Counted from the first letter of the stretch, positions 20,746 through 34,084 are shown. The stretch: DNA of 64,000 bases from Rhodocollybia butyracea (GCA_015501585.1 JADNRY010000007.1:496001-560000); one strand, 5' to 3'. The notes: generated from the letters alone by a model not told the origin. Translations and numbers: made by a program.

Positions 20746-23700
20746 ATGTCTGTTGAATACTTTCGCGAACGAATCGATACGGCGTCAACCATCAAGTCCA
20801 TTCTAGACACCTATCCTACCACTTCTGTCTTACGGGAACTGATTCAGAACTCGGACGATGCGGGAGCCACCACTCAAGTACGCTGACTGTCAATTTCAGG
20901 TTGATTCAAATGCTCACTAGTAAACAGTCATTCATTATCGATTTTCGACAACATGGCCAAAAATCAGTGGCTGACGAAGCGCTCAAACGTACTCAAGGTC
21001 CAGCTCTGCTTGCTGTGAATAATAGCATCTTCACCGAAAGTGATTGGCTTGCTGTCCGGACTATTCACGGCTCGAACAAGTCTGCGGATGAGACGTATGT
21101 TCAAATTCTCATTACTGATCGATAACCTTCTCACATTTCCCGTAGAAAGACTGGGAAATATGGATTAGGAATTCGAGCATGCTATCATGCACGTAGTCAA
21201 CTATATCGTTATGCAGCCAACGACTGACATGAAGTTTCATAGATAACTGACAATATAGAAATTCTCTCCCATGGAAAATTGGCTATCTTTGACCCACACG
21301 AAGAATTTAAGGACCACCCAGGAGGTCTTCGTCTTTCCTTACCGCAAGGCCGAGAAGTTCATGAAGATCAATTTGAAGCTTTCTCGGCTGCCTATTTGAG
21401 CACCAATCCTTCATATCTCGACTCAACCGTGGTACGCTTACCGCTTCGAACTCCCCCAGAGGCGGCACGAAGCAGGATCAAACCAATCGTAGTCACCCCC
21501 TCAGACATTAAAGCATTATTCGACAGCTTCATCGACAATGAGCTGTCAGTGGCTCTCTTGTTTTTGAAGAATATTTTGAGCATCGAGTTGCGAGAAATAA
21601 CAGCAGAGGGTAGGGATATAGTGATCGCACGGTCCTCCATTACAAGCACAGACGGCGCTGGATGTCGACCCCCCTTCCCTCTTGCGGTCATCGATGATTT
21701 TAAGAGCTACGAGCTCAATGTTTCATCCATAGTCCGAGATGCTCCGCCCACTTCTACAACCTGGACGGTTGCACACTCGGTGCTAAAGGAAACATCTGTT
21801 CACAAGTCAATGAATATGCAACTCCAATATGATGTTGGAGATCGCCTTATAAAGGATAAGCTATCGTCCCATGTATCCTTAGCGTACCATCATAACCCAC
21901 CGCAGAGTACCGTTGGTGCTCGTCTATTTACTCTTCTTCCTCTCCCAATTCTGACAGGATTCCCTCTTCACATCAATGGTGTATTTGCGTTGACTCCTGA
22001 CCGTCAAAATCTTCGTAATCCCAATGAGCTTGGAATTGGCCTAGAGGCTCGTGAAAGGTAATGTACTTTCCAAGGTCTTACGAATTGATATAAGAGCTCA
22101 TCGTCATCCATAGGCTTTTAATCACCTGGAACTCTTTTATCTTTCAGGACTTGGTTCCCCTGGCTTGGGTCAAACTGATCCATGTATTGATCAACCAGGG
22201 CTTTTCAGAGAAAGATATTTGGTCTGTTTGGCCTCCTGCAAGCCCACTTGTTGTACAGAGCCAATTGCTCCTCGATTGTTTTACAAAGCTAGCACTATCG
22301 CATGATGAGGAACTTTTCCCTTCCAAGTTGAACGATAAATGTGAATTTATTAGGGGAAACCAGCCAGCCTTGGTGGTATCTCCTTTCGTCGACCAGGAGT
22401 TGATCCGAGCTGTCTCACTTCTTGGAATAGCGGTTGTCACTCCTCCTTCATCCATCTACGAAGCGTTTGAGAGGTGTGACTTTGGGGGCTCCGCTTTTCG
22501 ATTATTCAACCCTGAAAATCTTGCTAATAGCCTTACGGTGAGTTAATTCGGCTTAATTATCATTGTTTACTTATCTTTTCTTTTTCCCCATTCGAAGAGC
22601 GAAAGTATTCTGAGGGACAAACTCGATCCGACATCGAACTCTCAGATCCTTGACTACATCATTAGTGTCTCGCCATCGCTCCTCATTGGGCTGCCCCTCA
22701 TCCCAACGGTTACACCTGGATTATACATCTCCTTATCTCGACCTTCAATGGTGCCGTATACATATATCCTGTGTTCTTCTGTTGAAGCCATGCTGTTTCG
22801 CTCATGCGATAGCCTCCTAATCGATCTCTCGCAATTAACCTATACCTCTCGCCATCAGCTGGAGAACTGTGCAAAAGACAACCTTCTGAACGTTGCCCAT
22901 TTTGGGCCCGGAAACTTGGAAGCTTTTTTGCGAATTATCTGCGGAGAGAAACCAGAAGTTTTCATATCATTTCCTCCCACCCTACCTCCCGATTGGCTCG
23001 CCACTTTCTGGTCGTGGATGGATTCTCATGCCTCTCATGGTCCATTTTTTGAAGTGGCCTGGCGATATCATCTCCTACCGACAGTTGATAGTTCTGTTCG
23101 AAGAACCTCTGAAACAGCGTTCATAGTTCCCAGTGGCCGACATGAGCTGTACGTGTTATTGAAGGAGGCAAATGTTCCGTTTCTGCACCCAGATGTAACT
23201 TCCACCTGTGCATTATCTGCGTCTGACGCCGCCTTGTCGATTGATAGTATCTCGAGACTGATATCTTTCATTGAACCAGAACGCATCCGCACTCAACCTA
23301 ACAGGCTTATGCTGCAGAATTACATTCGTCGATGCATGCACGAATTGGACTCTGTGGATTATTTCAAATTTAGGAGTCTGCCCATTTTTCCGAACCGAGT
23401 ACCCAATCCACACAGTCCTTATACTCCAGTGACAGTTTTAGATACTGCGATCGGTCATCTGAAGTTCATTGCAGTTCCAGACGACTTTCCGCTACCAGTT
23501 GTTGATGGTATCACTTTCATCGATATCTCAGGGCCTCATTATGACATCAGCTCGAGGATCAACCCCGATGCTAATTATGTGCTCAGGGAAAAAGAGGTCC
23601 TAGAACTGGCTATTGAACAGTTTTCTGTGCAGCCAGAAGCTCTTCGAGACGCCTTGATGCTGCGGGTTATGCGCTCTCTGCAAACTCTCGATCATGAAAC

Positions 23701-26700
23701 CCAAAACCGAGTCCGCTCCCTTAAGTTTGTTCCAGTAATGGGTTCCTCGGAACGACTGGCGCCCAAAGACGTTATAGATCCAAAATCATCATTGAAAGCC
23801 CTCTTCAAGGACGAAAACGGCTGCTTTCCTTCCAAACCCTATGCAAGTGGCGAGTATTTTGACATTATGCGGTTCAGGAAGTTGTTTTGCTCACAACTTA
23901 CATCTGAGCATGTAACAGAGCGAATTAGATATCTTTCTTCGGGGACATCCGGTCACGAGAAAGCAAGGGTTTTCTTGCGTGTGCTGGAAGAGCAGTGGAA
24001 CCCTGCATTTACATCCATCTTACAAACTGATGCTGATGTCTGCTGGATTCCAACTGTGACATCATCTCTCGTATCTAGGCAATTTTGTCAGGATGTGCAC
24101 ACAGGCGAACACCACTTCCTCTTTGATCTGGTTCATTCTCAGTGTGCAAACACGGTCTCGAATGATATTCGAATAGCACTGGGTTGGTGCTCGCCTATTG
24201 ATTTCGATGTGCTCAGGAAGCAGCTGTCTCTCACATTGAACTTTACCAACGCCTCTGAACGATCCAAACGACTCCTGTGTCTTGTTAAATACTTGGCCAA
24301 ATTTCGTTCAAATAGTTCAGACATGATCAAATCTTTACAAGAGGTAGTTCGGAACACTCCCTGGATTCCTCTTGCCTCTGGTGGGATTGGATCCACAGAA
24401 CACGCTCTCTTAAATCCTGATATTAAAGTTGGAAAACTCTTTCAGTCAGTTTCTCTAGGTCTATTGAACTCGCCTGGTGCAGATTCTTTCCTTCGCTTAA
24501 TGGGATGTACAGACAGGTGAGCTATCTTTCTCTCCACGATAAAAGGAATCACTATTCATTGCTGGTCACTCCAGACCAACAGTTGATTCACTAATTGGGG
24601 CTCTTGAAGTTTCGGAGTCTCTCGATGACAGTGTCGATATCCTCAAGGAACTCGCATATCATAAAAATGACTTCACAGGTGATCAGCGGGCGAAAATTCT
24701 GGTCCCTGATGACCTCGGTACTATGCGACCTCTTTCTGAGATTTACCTCAGTGATATCAAGGATCGTCAAAATGATTTTAGAAAGACGTCTATCTTTCCG
24801 GCTCATCCATCTATATCTCAGTTAGTAGCTCAGAGAATCGGACTGACGACTCTCAGTTCTTTGCGGCTTAATGACGAAAACAACCTCGATATTGATGACG
24901 AGGACATGTCGGAGGAGTTCGTTACTCGGATCAAATCCGTCTTGGTTGAGTATGATATCCAATACTCCCTCGGAGAGTTTCTCGCCAACGCAGCAGACGC
25001 GGGGGCTACCGAGTTTCAGATCCTCTTGGATCGTAAACCAGAAGAACAGCCGTTTAGCTCTACCCAGATTCTTTGTCCTCAGATGACCGAATTTCAAGAG
25101 GAACCAGCGTTGCTGCTCTATAATAATGCTGAATTTTCAGAGAACGATTTCAAAGGCCTCCGCCGAATAGGCGAAGGCGGGAAACAGAATATGAATGACT
25201 CTATTGGAAAATTTGGCTTGGGAGCTCTTTCGTTTTATCATTTTGCAGAGGTAGTGTTCCTAACGTTATCATTCACAACCAAGAACTCAATTCCATGCTT
25301 TTAGGTCGCCTTCATACTTTCTGGACAATATCTCATGATTCTCGATCCTTCTGGCTTATATCTGCCCAAACGCCACGGGCAAAAATTCCGAAGATGCTTT
25401 TGGCGACGGCTTGAAGATGTTTACAGGTGCTCTTCGCAGTACCTAACTGGATGCCTAGATCTAACAATTATTTTCAGAATTCACTCAGATATACTCAAAC
25501 CATTCGAAGGGCTGTTTGACTTCCAATGTGAAATGAGATACTATCACGGTGTATGTGTGTACTCCGTTCAAAATACCACTTTCCACAAACTAAGCCATTT
25601 CATAGACTATCATTAGGTTGCCTTTGAGAAAGCGAAGTTCACAGATATCCGAGAGCAAATTGACCTTTTTGAATTGCTATGACCTGGTGGTTGGACCATA
25701 TATGGATCTCGCGAAGGACGCTACCCATTTCACACGCCTTCAGAAGATTTCTGCTTTACGTCGCGACATTTCCGACGTGAAGGAGCCCGTACTTCTATGG
25801 TCTATTACCCACAACAACCACACGAAAGTTATGCCTACCCATGCCGATATCGAGGCTAGGTTATTCAGTCTAGCCGTTGAAAGTCCTCATAACAGAACTA
25901 GCGTCTTCGAGCAATGGCTTGTCGTGCATAACTCTGTACCTCTTGAGAGTGTCCCAGAGGATTTTCATTTGCTCTTGAGAGCAATGAAGGTTTCCAATGG
26001 CGTCGATATTGCTCTTGCGTTCCAGTTGCAGTTGGACTCTGATACCGGTTGTCGCCAGAACTATCTCTTCTCCGGACTCCGAATCCCTCAAACCGTCTCA
26101 TTTCCTGCTCATGCTCATGCTTCATTTGCGATCTCGAACGATCGTCGAAGCATCAGGTTTGATTCTCCTGATAGCTCTGGCGAACGTATCCTACAATCGC
26201 AATACAATCTATGGATATTGAGTTATCCTCTTGTTGAGCTCTATATAAATGCTTTTCGTTACCTATTCCAGGAGTCTCCCGCTGAACATACTGCTGGAAA
26301 ATGGTGGCCTGTGAAACTTAACGATCCGATCACCAAAGAATTTGCAAATTCGTTTTATCAAGATTTACCCAAAACCTCAGTTCCCGTCCTCCCAACGGTC
26401 ACCAATCACTTGGTGCCACTTAGTGAAGCCATCGTCTCCAGTGATTCCGTTCCCAAACCCATTCATGACCTTCTTGTACGATTAAGGGCCAACTCCTTTG
26501 TGTTCTTACTCCCTTCCGTTATGGCTTTGCTTCCTCAGGAATTTCACCTAATTCCAGAGTCCCTCGTTCGCCTGTTAAAGGAACCTAAAGTTGAAAGGCG
26601 ACTGCAAGCATGCTATTTAACTCTTGGAGTGGAAATTAATGCCACCGTTGATTTCCTTCTGCGTGACGAATTTTCTGGTGGACATTCACTACCTTTGCTT

Positions 26701-29271
26701 GTCACAAAAGACAACCAGCTGAAGCGATTCGACAGCCAACTCACATATATCTCTCATCAAAGCTTTCCAAATGAGTTGTTTCCGCACAATCGCTTCATCT
26801 CAACTACAATATATACGAAATCGTCACTCCTTCGTCTTATGCGCATGTCTTCATATCAGGTGAATGATTTTGGAGAAGCTGCATTTCTCACGTTCCTATC
26901 TGAACGCGTCGGAGCTCCACGGGCTATTGCTTCACATTCGGACGAAACTATCGCATGGATAGACTTGATGTGGAAATATTTTGATGAGCTCCTCCCGGCC
27001 AGGATAAATTCTCTCTCATTAAGGAATATCCGCTCTTCCCTACGCTTGGAAAGGACTCAAAGGAGTATGCATCCCTGATGTACTGTCGTGCTGGAGGTGT
27101 GATACCGCCCCTTAAATCAGACTTAGATGGTGAATTCTCCGCAATTCTTTCGGCTTTGGGGATTTCCGTACTTGTGGACCATCCAAAACTTCGAGATGCA
27201 GACAAGCAGTTAAAGTTTTCACTTTCAGCTTTTCTTGATTGTCTGGGTCATCATCAAATCAACGATTTCTCAGGGTTGACTCAAGTCCAAGCGGAGTTGT
27301 TAGCAGAATGGATGATTCGACAGACACCTATTGAGCTAGCGGGTCTGAACAAAAAATGTCTTGAGTTACTCAGTCGTCTCCCGTTATGGAATAGCGCAAG
27401 GGACGGCCGTATACTGCGCCTCAGTGCGATTGGCCTCGACATGCTTCCCTCTGATCTTGAACTTGTTCGAGTCCTCCCTTTCCTCCATCCCCATAAATGT
27501 GTCACTGAGTACTCAGGTGAGCTACTAAACTTGTGGGGCTACCTCGGAAGTAATAGCCGGAACATTACTTCGTATTTGGACCTGCCAAATCTGCTTAACC
27601 TGGTCAACCTTGCGAGAGTTGATGACCTGCCAAATTATCACTATCTTATTCGACAGCTCATCCTTCATAGCGTCCCTGCTCTCAAAATACCTGATGGTGC
27701 CTGTGATTTGCGACCTGCAGCAGAATTTTTCCACGCCTCCGTTGAACTCTTCACTAGTGCATTCTTTCACGACCAAGAGGTGAAATTTGTACACCCTGTT
27801 TTCAGAGACCTCCAGGACCAGCTACCTGTCAAGCAGATCGTGACACCTGAGCTTTTCAAGGATTGTGCTCAAGCGATAAACGACGATCAGTTGAATGGGC
27901 GCACTCTCGAAATTCTGCCCAGAGCCAGAATGATCTATCGCTATTACAATGACGTACTTCCGCAGCTATTAATGAGTAATCCTCATCACTGGCGTCCTTT
28001 GGAGAGTATATGTTTCGTCCCACGAAATAGAAGGCCCATCGAGCAGCTCGGTTTTGATTCGAATGCCTACATTTTTCCACACTTTGATGATATAGTTCCT
28101 CCGCTTGCGTTAATCGACGAGAGGTACCAGCCGATTGCCTGGACTCAACGTGCGAGGTTTGAGGTCCCCCCCTCGGCAAACTTACAGGCCGTGAACCGGT
28201 ATATTGGAGTCCCTACTGCAGCAGAAGTGGTACGCAACTGGAGCCTTTTGTTCTCTTGATCCAGGATCATTAATCGCTATCATAACAGGTGCAGCATCTA
28301 TTTGTGCTTGCCACTAGAGTTGCAAAGGACCACCCTCATAATTCTACCGTTGCTAACCACCTGCAGGAAACGTATAAATGGCTATATGAAAACGCCGACG
28401 AGGCAGCAGCGGCACTTGAGCTGCACCGAAATAACCCTATTTTTTTGAACGTGGTGAACATTCGATCTTGCACTGAGCCTTGGGTGTGGCGAAGTGCGAA
28501 CGAGCTCGTCCTGGGCCCCGTTTTCGATTACACGCATACCTTCAAAGTTGAAACTTTTCTTGCAGAATTTTCTGACCTGCTACGCGCGGCTGGCGTCCAA
28601 GAAATACGGGATGGTCATCATGCAAATGAGGCCTACTTTGGGGACCCAGACTTTAACCGTCTCCGTACTGCTGGGAAACTGCTGGACATAGAGCTACGCC
28701 CTGAGGACTATGAAAATAACGAGGTTCCCGATAGTGTGCAACTGAAAGCCCACTCAGTGTTTCTGGCTGCCAAAGTCCCACATATTGAAACGGCTTTGAC
28801 AGGAGGTTGGAGCGAAAGTCGCGACCGCTTTCTGTCATTTCCAGGTTCATACTTCGCAGCGCGCGCTTTTCTTGGTGAGCTGTCGCGGCTTCCACGAACT
28901 GACAACTCTTGACTAATAAGTCGGCCCTAGAACTGCTTTATGTCGGTGATCTCAGTGATGAGCGGCCAAACAACCCCGAAGATAGTTTTGGCTTTTTGGA
29001 TGTCCTTTTCCAAATGCTGAAGGTGACTGACATGTGGGATCTCCCGAGGTTAAAGAGAAAGATTGGATGGTTAATAACCGTGAAATATACGTTTATGCAT
29101 CCAGATACCATTTCCAGTAGTACGTGCTCCGTTGCCACCTCTATACCTCGTGCTGATCCTATGCAAGTACAAGAGTCTGCTGTGGAGTGTCATGCCTCAG
29201 AACTTACTCAAGCCTGTAACGAGTGGATCAGCGAACATGCAAAAGTTTTGGAGCTTTTCAACGCCACCTAG
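20746..29271 (+). CDS. Giant sacsin-like protein with C-terminal BTB domain
   Basis: A multi-exon gene of about 2,500 codons. Near the N-terminus is an Hsp90-like ATPase: SVLRELIQNSDDAGAT (the N-box), then VNNSIFTESDW and TGKYGLGIRACYH. A second ATPase-like unit follows from about 24900: EFLANAADAGAT, YNNAEFSENDFKGL and GKFGLGALSFYHF. These are sacsin-repeat signatures. Adjacent exons carry the HGKLAIFDPHEEF and LLITWNSFIFQDLVP blocks. The C-terminus (about 28720-29271) is a BTB/POZ domain: LKAHSVFLAAKVPHIETAL, AFLELLYVGDL and LFQMLKVTDMWDLPRLKRK. One intron (21189-21242) needs a GC donor. At 27003 the frame shifts by one base in a GG run (see findings). The likely role is as a chaperone coupled to Cul3-type ubiquitination; this is inference. 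Confidence 0.85.
21189..21242 (+). other. GC-AG intron in the sacsin-like gene
   Basis: A 54-bp intron with donor CAT|GCACGT and acceptor TTCATAG, joining GIRACYH to ITDNIEIL, the expected sacsin sequence after TGKYGLG. The overlapping GTAGTC donor leads directly into a stop. Confidence 0.7.
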
Positions 29272-29854
29272 GACTGAAGGTTTCGAGCATTATATGATAA
29301 TAGATAAACATATGGACACCTATTGGCGGTACTTACAAGTCATAATTCTAGAAATGTCCAAAAAGTGACACTTGAATACAACTTTGCCATTTGTTGGACT
29401 GGAGGCCAAAGAGACCAAAGGAAACAGTGTCCACTCAAACCCAGCTTCGGTTCCGAAATTGTTCTGGTAAGCTTGTAAGTTGCTATTATATGGACACAGA
29501 TACTTCCACCCCCACGTTTGTCAAAACTGTAGCCAAATTCTGGTACGAACTTGTTCCCCCATTTCGGCGGTTACATCTGGGACAGATAACCTCTCAGCGA
29601 TATGCTGTCGTCAACTTAAAGAGTGACAGCTGCCCCAAAGCAAGTAACTTCCTGCTCTTAGCGAATTGACAGGTCTCTGGCTTTCTCTCTAGGCGCACCT
29701 GTACTGACAATGAGTATGAATAATCGAAGATTTTCTTCAAGGATTGTGGTACTTATACGACCTAAATAGCTCGGCGCTATAAGGAAATTCCACCAACTTC
29801 CTGCGATTCACCTATATCTTTCTACCAGTACAATGTTATGAGAAAATGTAGTAT
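29272..29854. other. Gap with possible extra 3' coding sequence
   Basis: No confident gene. One frame (29270-29366) reads RTEGFEHYMIIDKHMDTYWRYL, and another (about 29353-29470) reads NFAICWTGGQRDQRKQC. These look more protein-like than random sequence and could be missing 3' exons of the sacsin-BTB gene, but I cannot join them with canonical splice sites. Confidence 0.3.
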
Positions 29855-31148
29855 CTAGTCAAACTTCCTTCTTTTCTGTCTATGTTGATCCTGGCTTTCA
29901 AAGTGGCGCTTAGAGGAACCACTGCTCTCAGTAAAACTCTCTTTCGCAAACGGCCTAGATTTCTTTTCCTTTTGTGCAATCTTTTTCCTCTTCTTTTCGA
30001 TACTCTTCTTTACAGCTTTCTGACCTCCCTGCTCTGTGATCGCGTTGTACCTTGCTTTCACCAACAACTCCTTCTTCTCGGCTGTTCGACGTGTCAGCGA
30101 CGGGAAAGACGAAGAGAGCACGAACACACGTACAGTCCTTCATGTACCATTGTCCCTTCCCCGATTTTTGTTTCTGTCGTTCTCGTTTCCTGGCCTCCTG
30201 GAGAGCAGTTTCCTCGATTGCATCGCGGCGATCTTTGTTCACAGTACTTTCCGCCCTTTTCACGGCCAGTTCCAAGCGATTTACTTCTGCTTCCCGTTCA
30301 TGTCTTGTATCCCGTGGAGAAGAAGCAAGCAGCTTTCGGGCTCTCTTGAGATTTTCGCGTAGGATGGCAAGTTCTTTTTTGTGAGAATCACCCAAAAATC
30401 GATAGTTGTCGTGAAATTTCCCGGAGGAGAACTCGCCCGTCATGGGTAAGAATCGGGGATCTCTAACTTGCTGATCGATTGTTAGAATACGCAGTGCTAG
30501 CAAACGGTAGCCATACCTGAGTCTGAATATCGACGACAGTTCTCCGCCTGGTGACTGGTTTTTTCGAAGTGATTTCCATGGGGCTACCAGGAGAATCAAT
30601 GAAAGCATTTTAATAAGGGTGCGTAAAAACCTACGCATGTTTATTCTTTCGCTTAGCTATATCAGATCTTGGTTTAGTGCTCCACTCAGGCTTTCGAGGA
30701 TCATTATCTTCGCCTTCAGAAGATTCGTTCTCGCTATCAGAGGGGCCAGACCCTTCGGAAATGGCTTGGGAATTTAGCATTTTCTGCGCCCGACGAAGGG
30801 CACCCATAGGCAGGGTAGAGAGATCTAGTAACCTTAGTTATGCGATGAATCCTCTTAAAGTGACTTACTGTTTTCGAGTAAGGTCTTTCAAAATTGTTAG
30901 CATTTGATAGGTTCAATGATATTAGAGCTTATAGTTACAAGGCTATTGTTTTGTGCATTGGATGTCGCGTCCTCTTCGTTTTCGCTATCCAAATCATCTT
31001 CGTCGGCCCATTGAGCGATTCTGGGAGCATCGGCGTCCGCTTCATCGTTGGCTTCGGGAATACTTGATTCCTCTTGCCAATGATCTTCTTGTGAGAATAC
31101 AACTCGAGGGCTGTGTGGTCGTTCCTTTCCTTTGGATTTAAGAGGCAT
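29855..31148 (-). CDS. RRP36: rRNA biogenesis protein RRP36
   Basis: Nucleolar factor for early cleavages of pre-18S rRNA in the small-subunit processome. The N-terminus (MPLKSKGKERPHSP) leads into an acidic stretch (ADEDDLDSENEED). The family signature follows: RDPRFLPMTGEFSSGKFHDNYRFLGD, then ELAILRENLKRARKLL, then RRDAIEETALQEARKRERQKQKSGKG. The last exon adds AEKKELLVKARYNAI and a Lys/Arg-rich tail ending RQKRRKFD. Several short introns separate these. The ATG at 31148 is 158 bp from the start of the divergently transcribed SUMO ligase. Confidence 0.9.
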
Positions 31149-31306
31149 ATTTTTTGAACAAGAAACAAGAATAAGCAAGCGCTGAAAATTTCGGGCCGTA
31201 ACTGAGCAAAGACTTTTGATTCTTGAAGTTGAACGACTTTCTCCAGTCAATCCAGGAGAGGAATTTGTTGCTTTCTGCACTTTCTACTGTTCTCATTACT
31301 CTATTA

Positions 31307-33724
31307 ATGTCTGCCAATGATGTCTGGCAAGACTTTGAAGTACGTGTAGTCCACCTCAGCGCGCTGTTTTGGCGTCCTCATTTTTGCTCAGGGTCTCCGG
31401 CACAACGTGAAGCTTAATACCGTCGACAGATTGAAACAAATACTGGGAGGATTTAATGACGAGTGCGGGACTCACTTCTCCAAGTCGGGAAAAAAGCAAG
31501 AGATTATCGACAGAATTGTGCACACTATCGATAGTTGGAGGCAGGCGAATTCTGTGGACAAGTGGGTCAAAGCGAAAGCAATCCTTTATCAGGTTCGGAA
31601 TTCTGGAACGTGAGTGATAAACGCTTTGTGTAATCTTACCACAGAAATCTGTCCTTTGTTTTCTAAAGCCACGCGCGTTGACAAAACTCTGCTATTTCAG
31701 CTATACTCCTTCCCGAGCTCCCACTGCGTTACACTCCGCTTCAAGCATGGCTTCAAACTCCTACACATCTGCTGCTTCAATCGGCAAATTGTCTTCCACA
31801 TATAGCCCTGCTAGTGGCGGTCTGAGTGCGAACAGTTTTAATAATCCATACGCTGCCCGCAAACTCCTTCCGCCTCTAGATTCTTCGGGACCTTCTGCTG
31901 CATACAGAGCTCCAGGGAGCTCCAAGCCAGGTCCGGTTGTATCTTTTGCCTCACAACAATTCAACTTATCGGTTTTTTAGAGCTGCGCTTCAAAGACTCG
32001 CCTTTCTTCCAAATCCACGAGACAGTGTCGGGCATTATAGAATGTCCAGGTGATCTTTCTCGAGTCGGGGGATAACTTGAGCCCATTCTGAACGTTTTAT
32101 TTTCTCTGTAGAATCTCAAAGTGCCGCCGATCGCAAATCGTCTTATGTGAACTTTACCTTGACACCAGACCAAATCAACAAACTACAGGCTTCCGGGTAA
32201 GTTTTGACGTTTGAATAAAACTCACCAAGCTAAGTTCTTTCAGCTCTAAATATCACTTACGCCTGTTCTGCACATCATCCACATTCTACTCTCCAAATTC
32301 GACTTTTCGCTCATTACCTTTACAAGCCCCGATTGAATTTCCTTCCACTTGTGAAGTGCGCATAAATAGCAAACCGATCAATGCCAACCTTAAAGGTTTG
32401 AAGAAGAAGCCCGGAACCGCGCCTCCTCCCAAATTGGACTACAATATAAATTATGACCGCCGTTCTAATCAGATAGAAATGGTGTACGTGAACAGCCAGC
32501 AACCCACTCAGCCCAAGGTTGTCCCACTCTTCAAGTGACTTGGCATACTCAGACTCATTTTATCATATAGAAATTCTACATTGTAGTGAAGATGGTCGAA
32601 TCGACGTCAGTAACGTCTCTAGTTGACGATCTCAGGCGGCATCATTTCGAGAGTTTTGATAAAATCAAAAAACAAAGTGTGTTATTGCTTTCTTGAGCTT
32701 CTCTGTGACTGAAATTGCTTCATGGTAGTGCAAACTTCCAGCCTGGAAGACGATGATATCATTCCTGGGCCTCAGAAGGTGTCATTGAAATGCCCGGTAT
32801 GTACATTTTTTCGTCAAAAATACTCTTCCAGTTGACTTTGGCTCTAGTTGACACTTGCACGCATTGTCACGCCCTGCCGTTCGTCAAAATGTGTACATAT
32901 CCAATGTTTCGACGCAACATCGTGGTTCAGTGTTAACGAGCAAACTACAACATGGTTATGCCCTGTTTGCGAGAAAACACTCGATGTCAATGATCTTATT
33001 ATCGATGGGTAAGACCTGTTTCAGTTTAACTTTTGCAATTGCTCAGTTCCTCGATTTTAGATATTCTGAAAGTATTCTGAAATACTGTCCTGATAGCGTG
33101 GATGATGTGATGGTTGAAGCAGACGGTGAATGGCATACGTCAGACGACAAATACGGTTCTCCCAATTGGCAGACCAAACATCCTCCAAAGTTATCGAATA
33201 CCCCTTCCCGAAAATCCGCACCCACCCCGAAATTGCCCACTATCAATGGTGCATCTTCTAGTACAGGTTCTAATAGTGTGTCCAAAAATATCGAGATAAC
33301 AGTGCTCGATTCGGATGACGATGAAGATGAAGGGCGGGTAAAACGGGAGCTGTCGCCGTCTTTTGGCAATATTTCATCTGCATCTGGCTCTTATGCTCCA
33401 CCTACAGTTTCTCGTATACCATCTGCAGACATCATAGACTTAACCATTGACTCGGATGACGATGAGCCTCCTCCTCCTCGAAATCCTGGGAAGCGAAAAG
33501 CCTCGGATGCTGTTTCGCCCACAGAAAGCATCTGGAAAAAGATGAGAACAACGAACTCCTCTCCTTCCTCGTCACCTGATGACCTTTCCTCCTCTCGCTT
33601 TGTCAATACACGCCCTACAGCTTCAGCTCCCAATCCCTCCATGCACCTACCTCCCCTTATCCTTCTTCAACCTCTCCTTCACTTCCATCCTTTCATTCTT
33701 CATTCACAGGTCGGGCTCCTGTGA
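31307..33724 (+). CDS. Siz/PIAS-type E3 SUMO ligase
   Basis: Transfers SUMO to nuclear substrates. A SAP domain near the N-terminus (HNVKLNTVDRLKQILGGF, FSKSGKKQEIIDRI) binds DNA. A PINIT domain runs from FKDSPFFQIHETVSG to LKGLKKKPGTAPPPKL. The SP-RING follows with LTLARIVTPCRSSKCVHIQCFD and WLCPVCEKTLDVNDLI, then VDDVMVEADGEWH. Two SUMO-interaction-like motifs are visible: IEITVLDSDDDED and ADIIDLTIDSDDDE. Exons join cleanly through the SP-RING. As read, the frame stops at 33724 with an unlikely hydrophobic tail. One extra C near 33631 would give a Ser/Pro-rich tail ending at 33807. Confidence 0.92.
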
Positions 33725-34084
33725 CAAACGGGACACCTCAACTTCCTCCTCTCAATGGTTTCACTACATCTCGAGCTTCAGGTGGCTCGACCGCTCGGTG
33801 GGTGTGACAACTTTGGACTTTTATCTTTTGGTATATTAGGTCGTGTTCTCAAAAGCTTGATGGCATCCTTAATCCATATGTATCATAAAACGAGTATACT
33901 GGTATTTTGCAATCCGCAATCCATATTATCCTTGCACTAAAATACGTAAGGCCATCTGACGCATGTTGATTTTGAATGGTATCAGGTTAACGATGTACAT
34001 TCGGTGCTAATCAGCTCTCTCTTTTGCAAAAGTGATGATACTAGCCAATAGTAGCTCCCCGGACCTCGCGCCTTAGCAGTATTT

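Noticed and set aside
26960..27003. A 33-bp GT...AG intron to explain the sacsin frame break
   Set aside because: 33 is divisible by three, so it would not move the frame; the donor is also poor and the length below others in the window.
29882..30384. Overlapping plus-strand open frames of over 100 codons
   Set aside because: They are antisense to RRP36, rich in Ser/Phe/Leu, and reflect its Lys/Arg/Glu codons read backwards.
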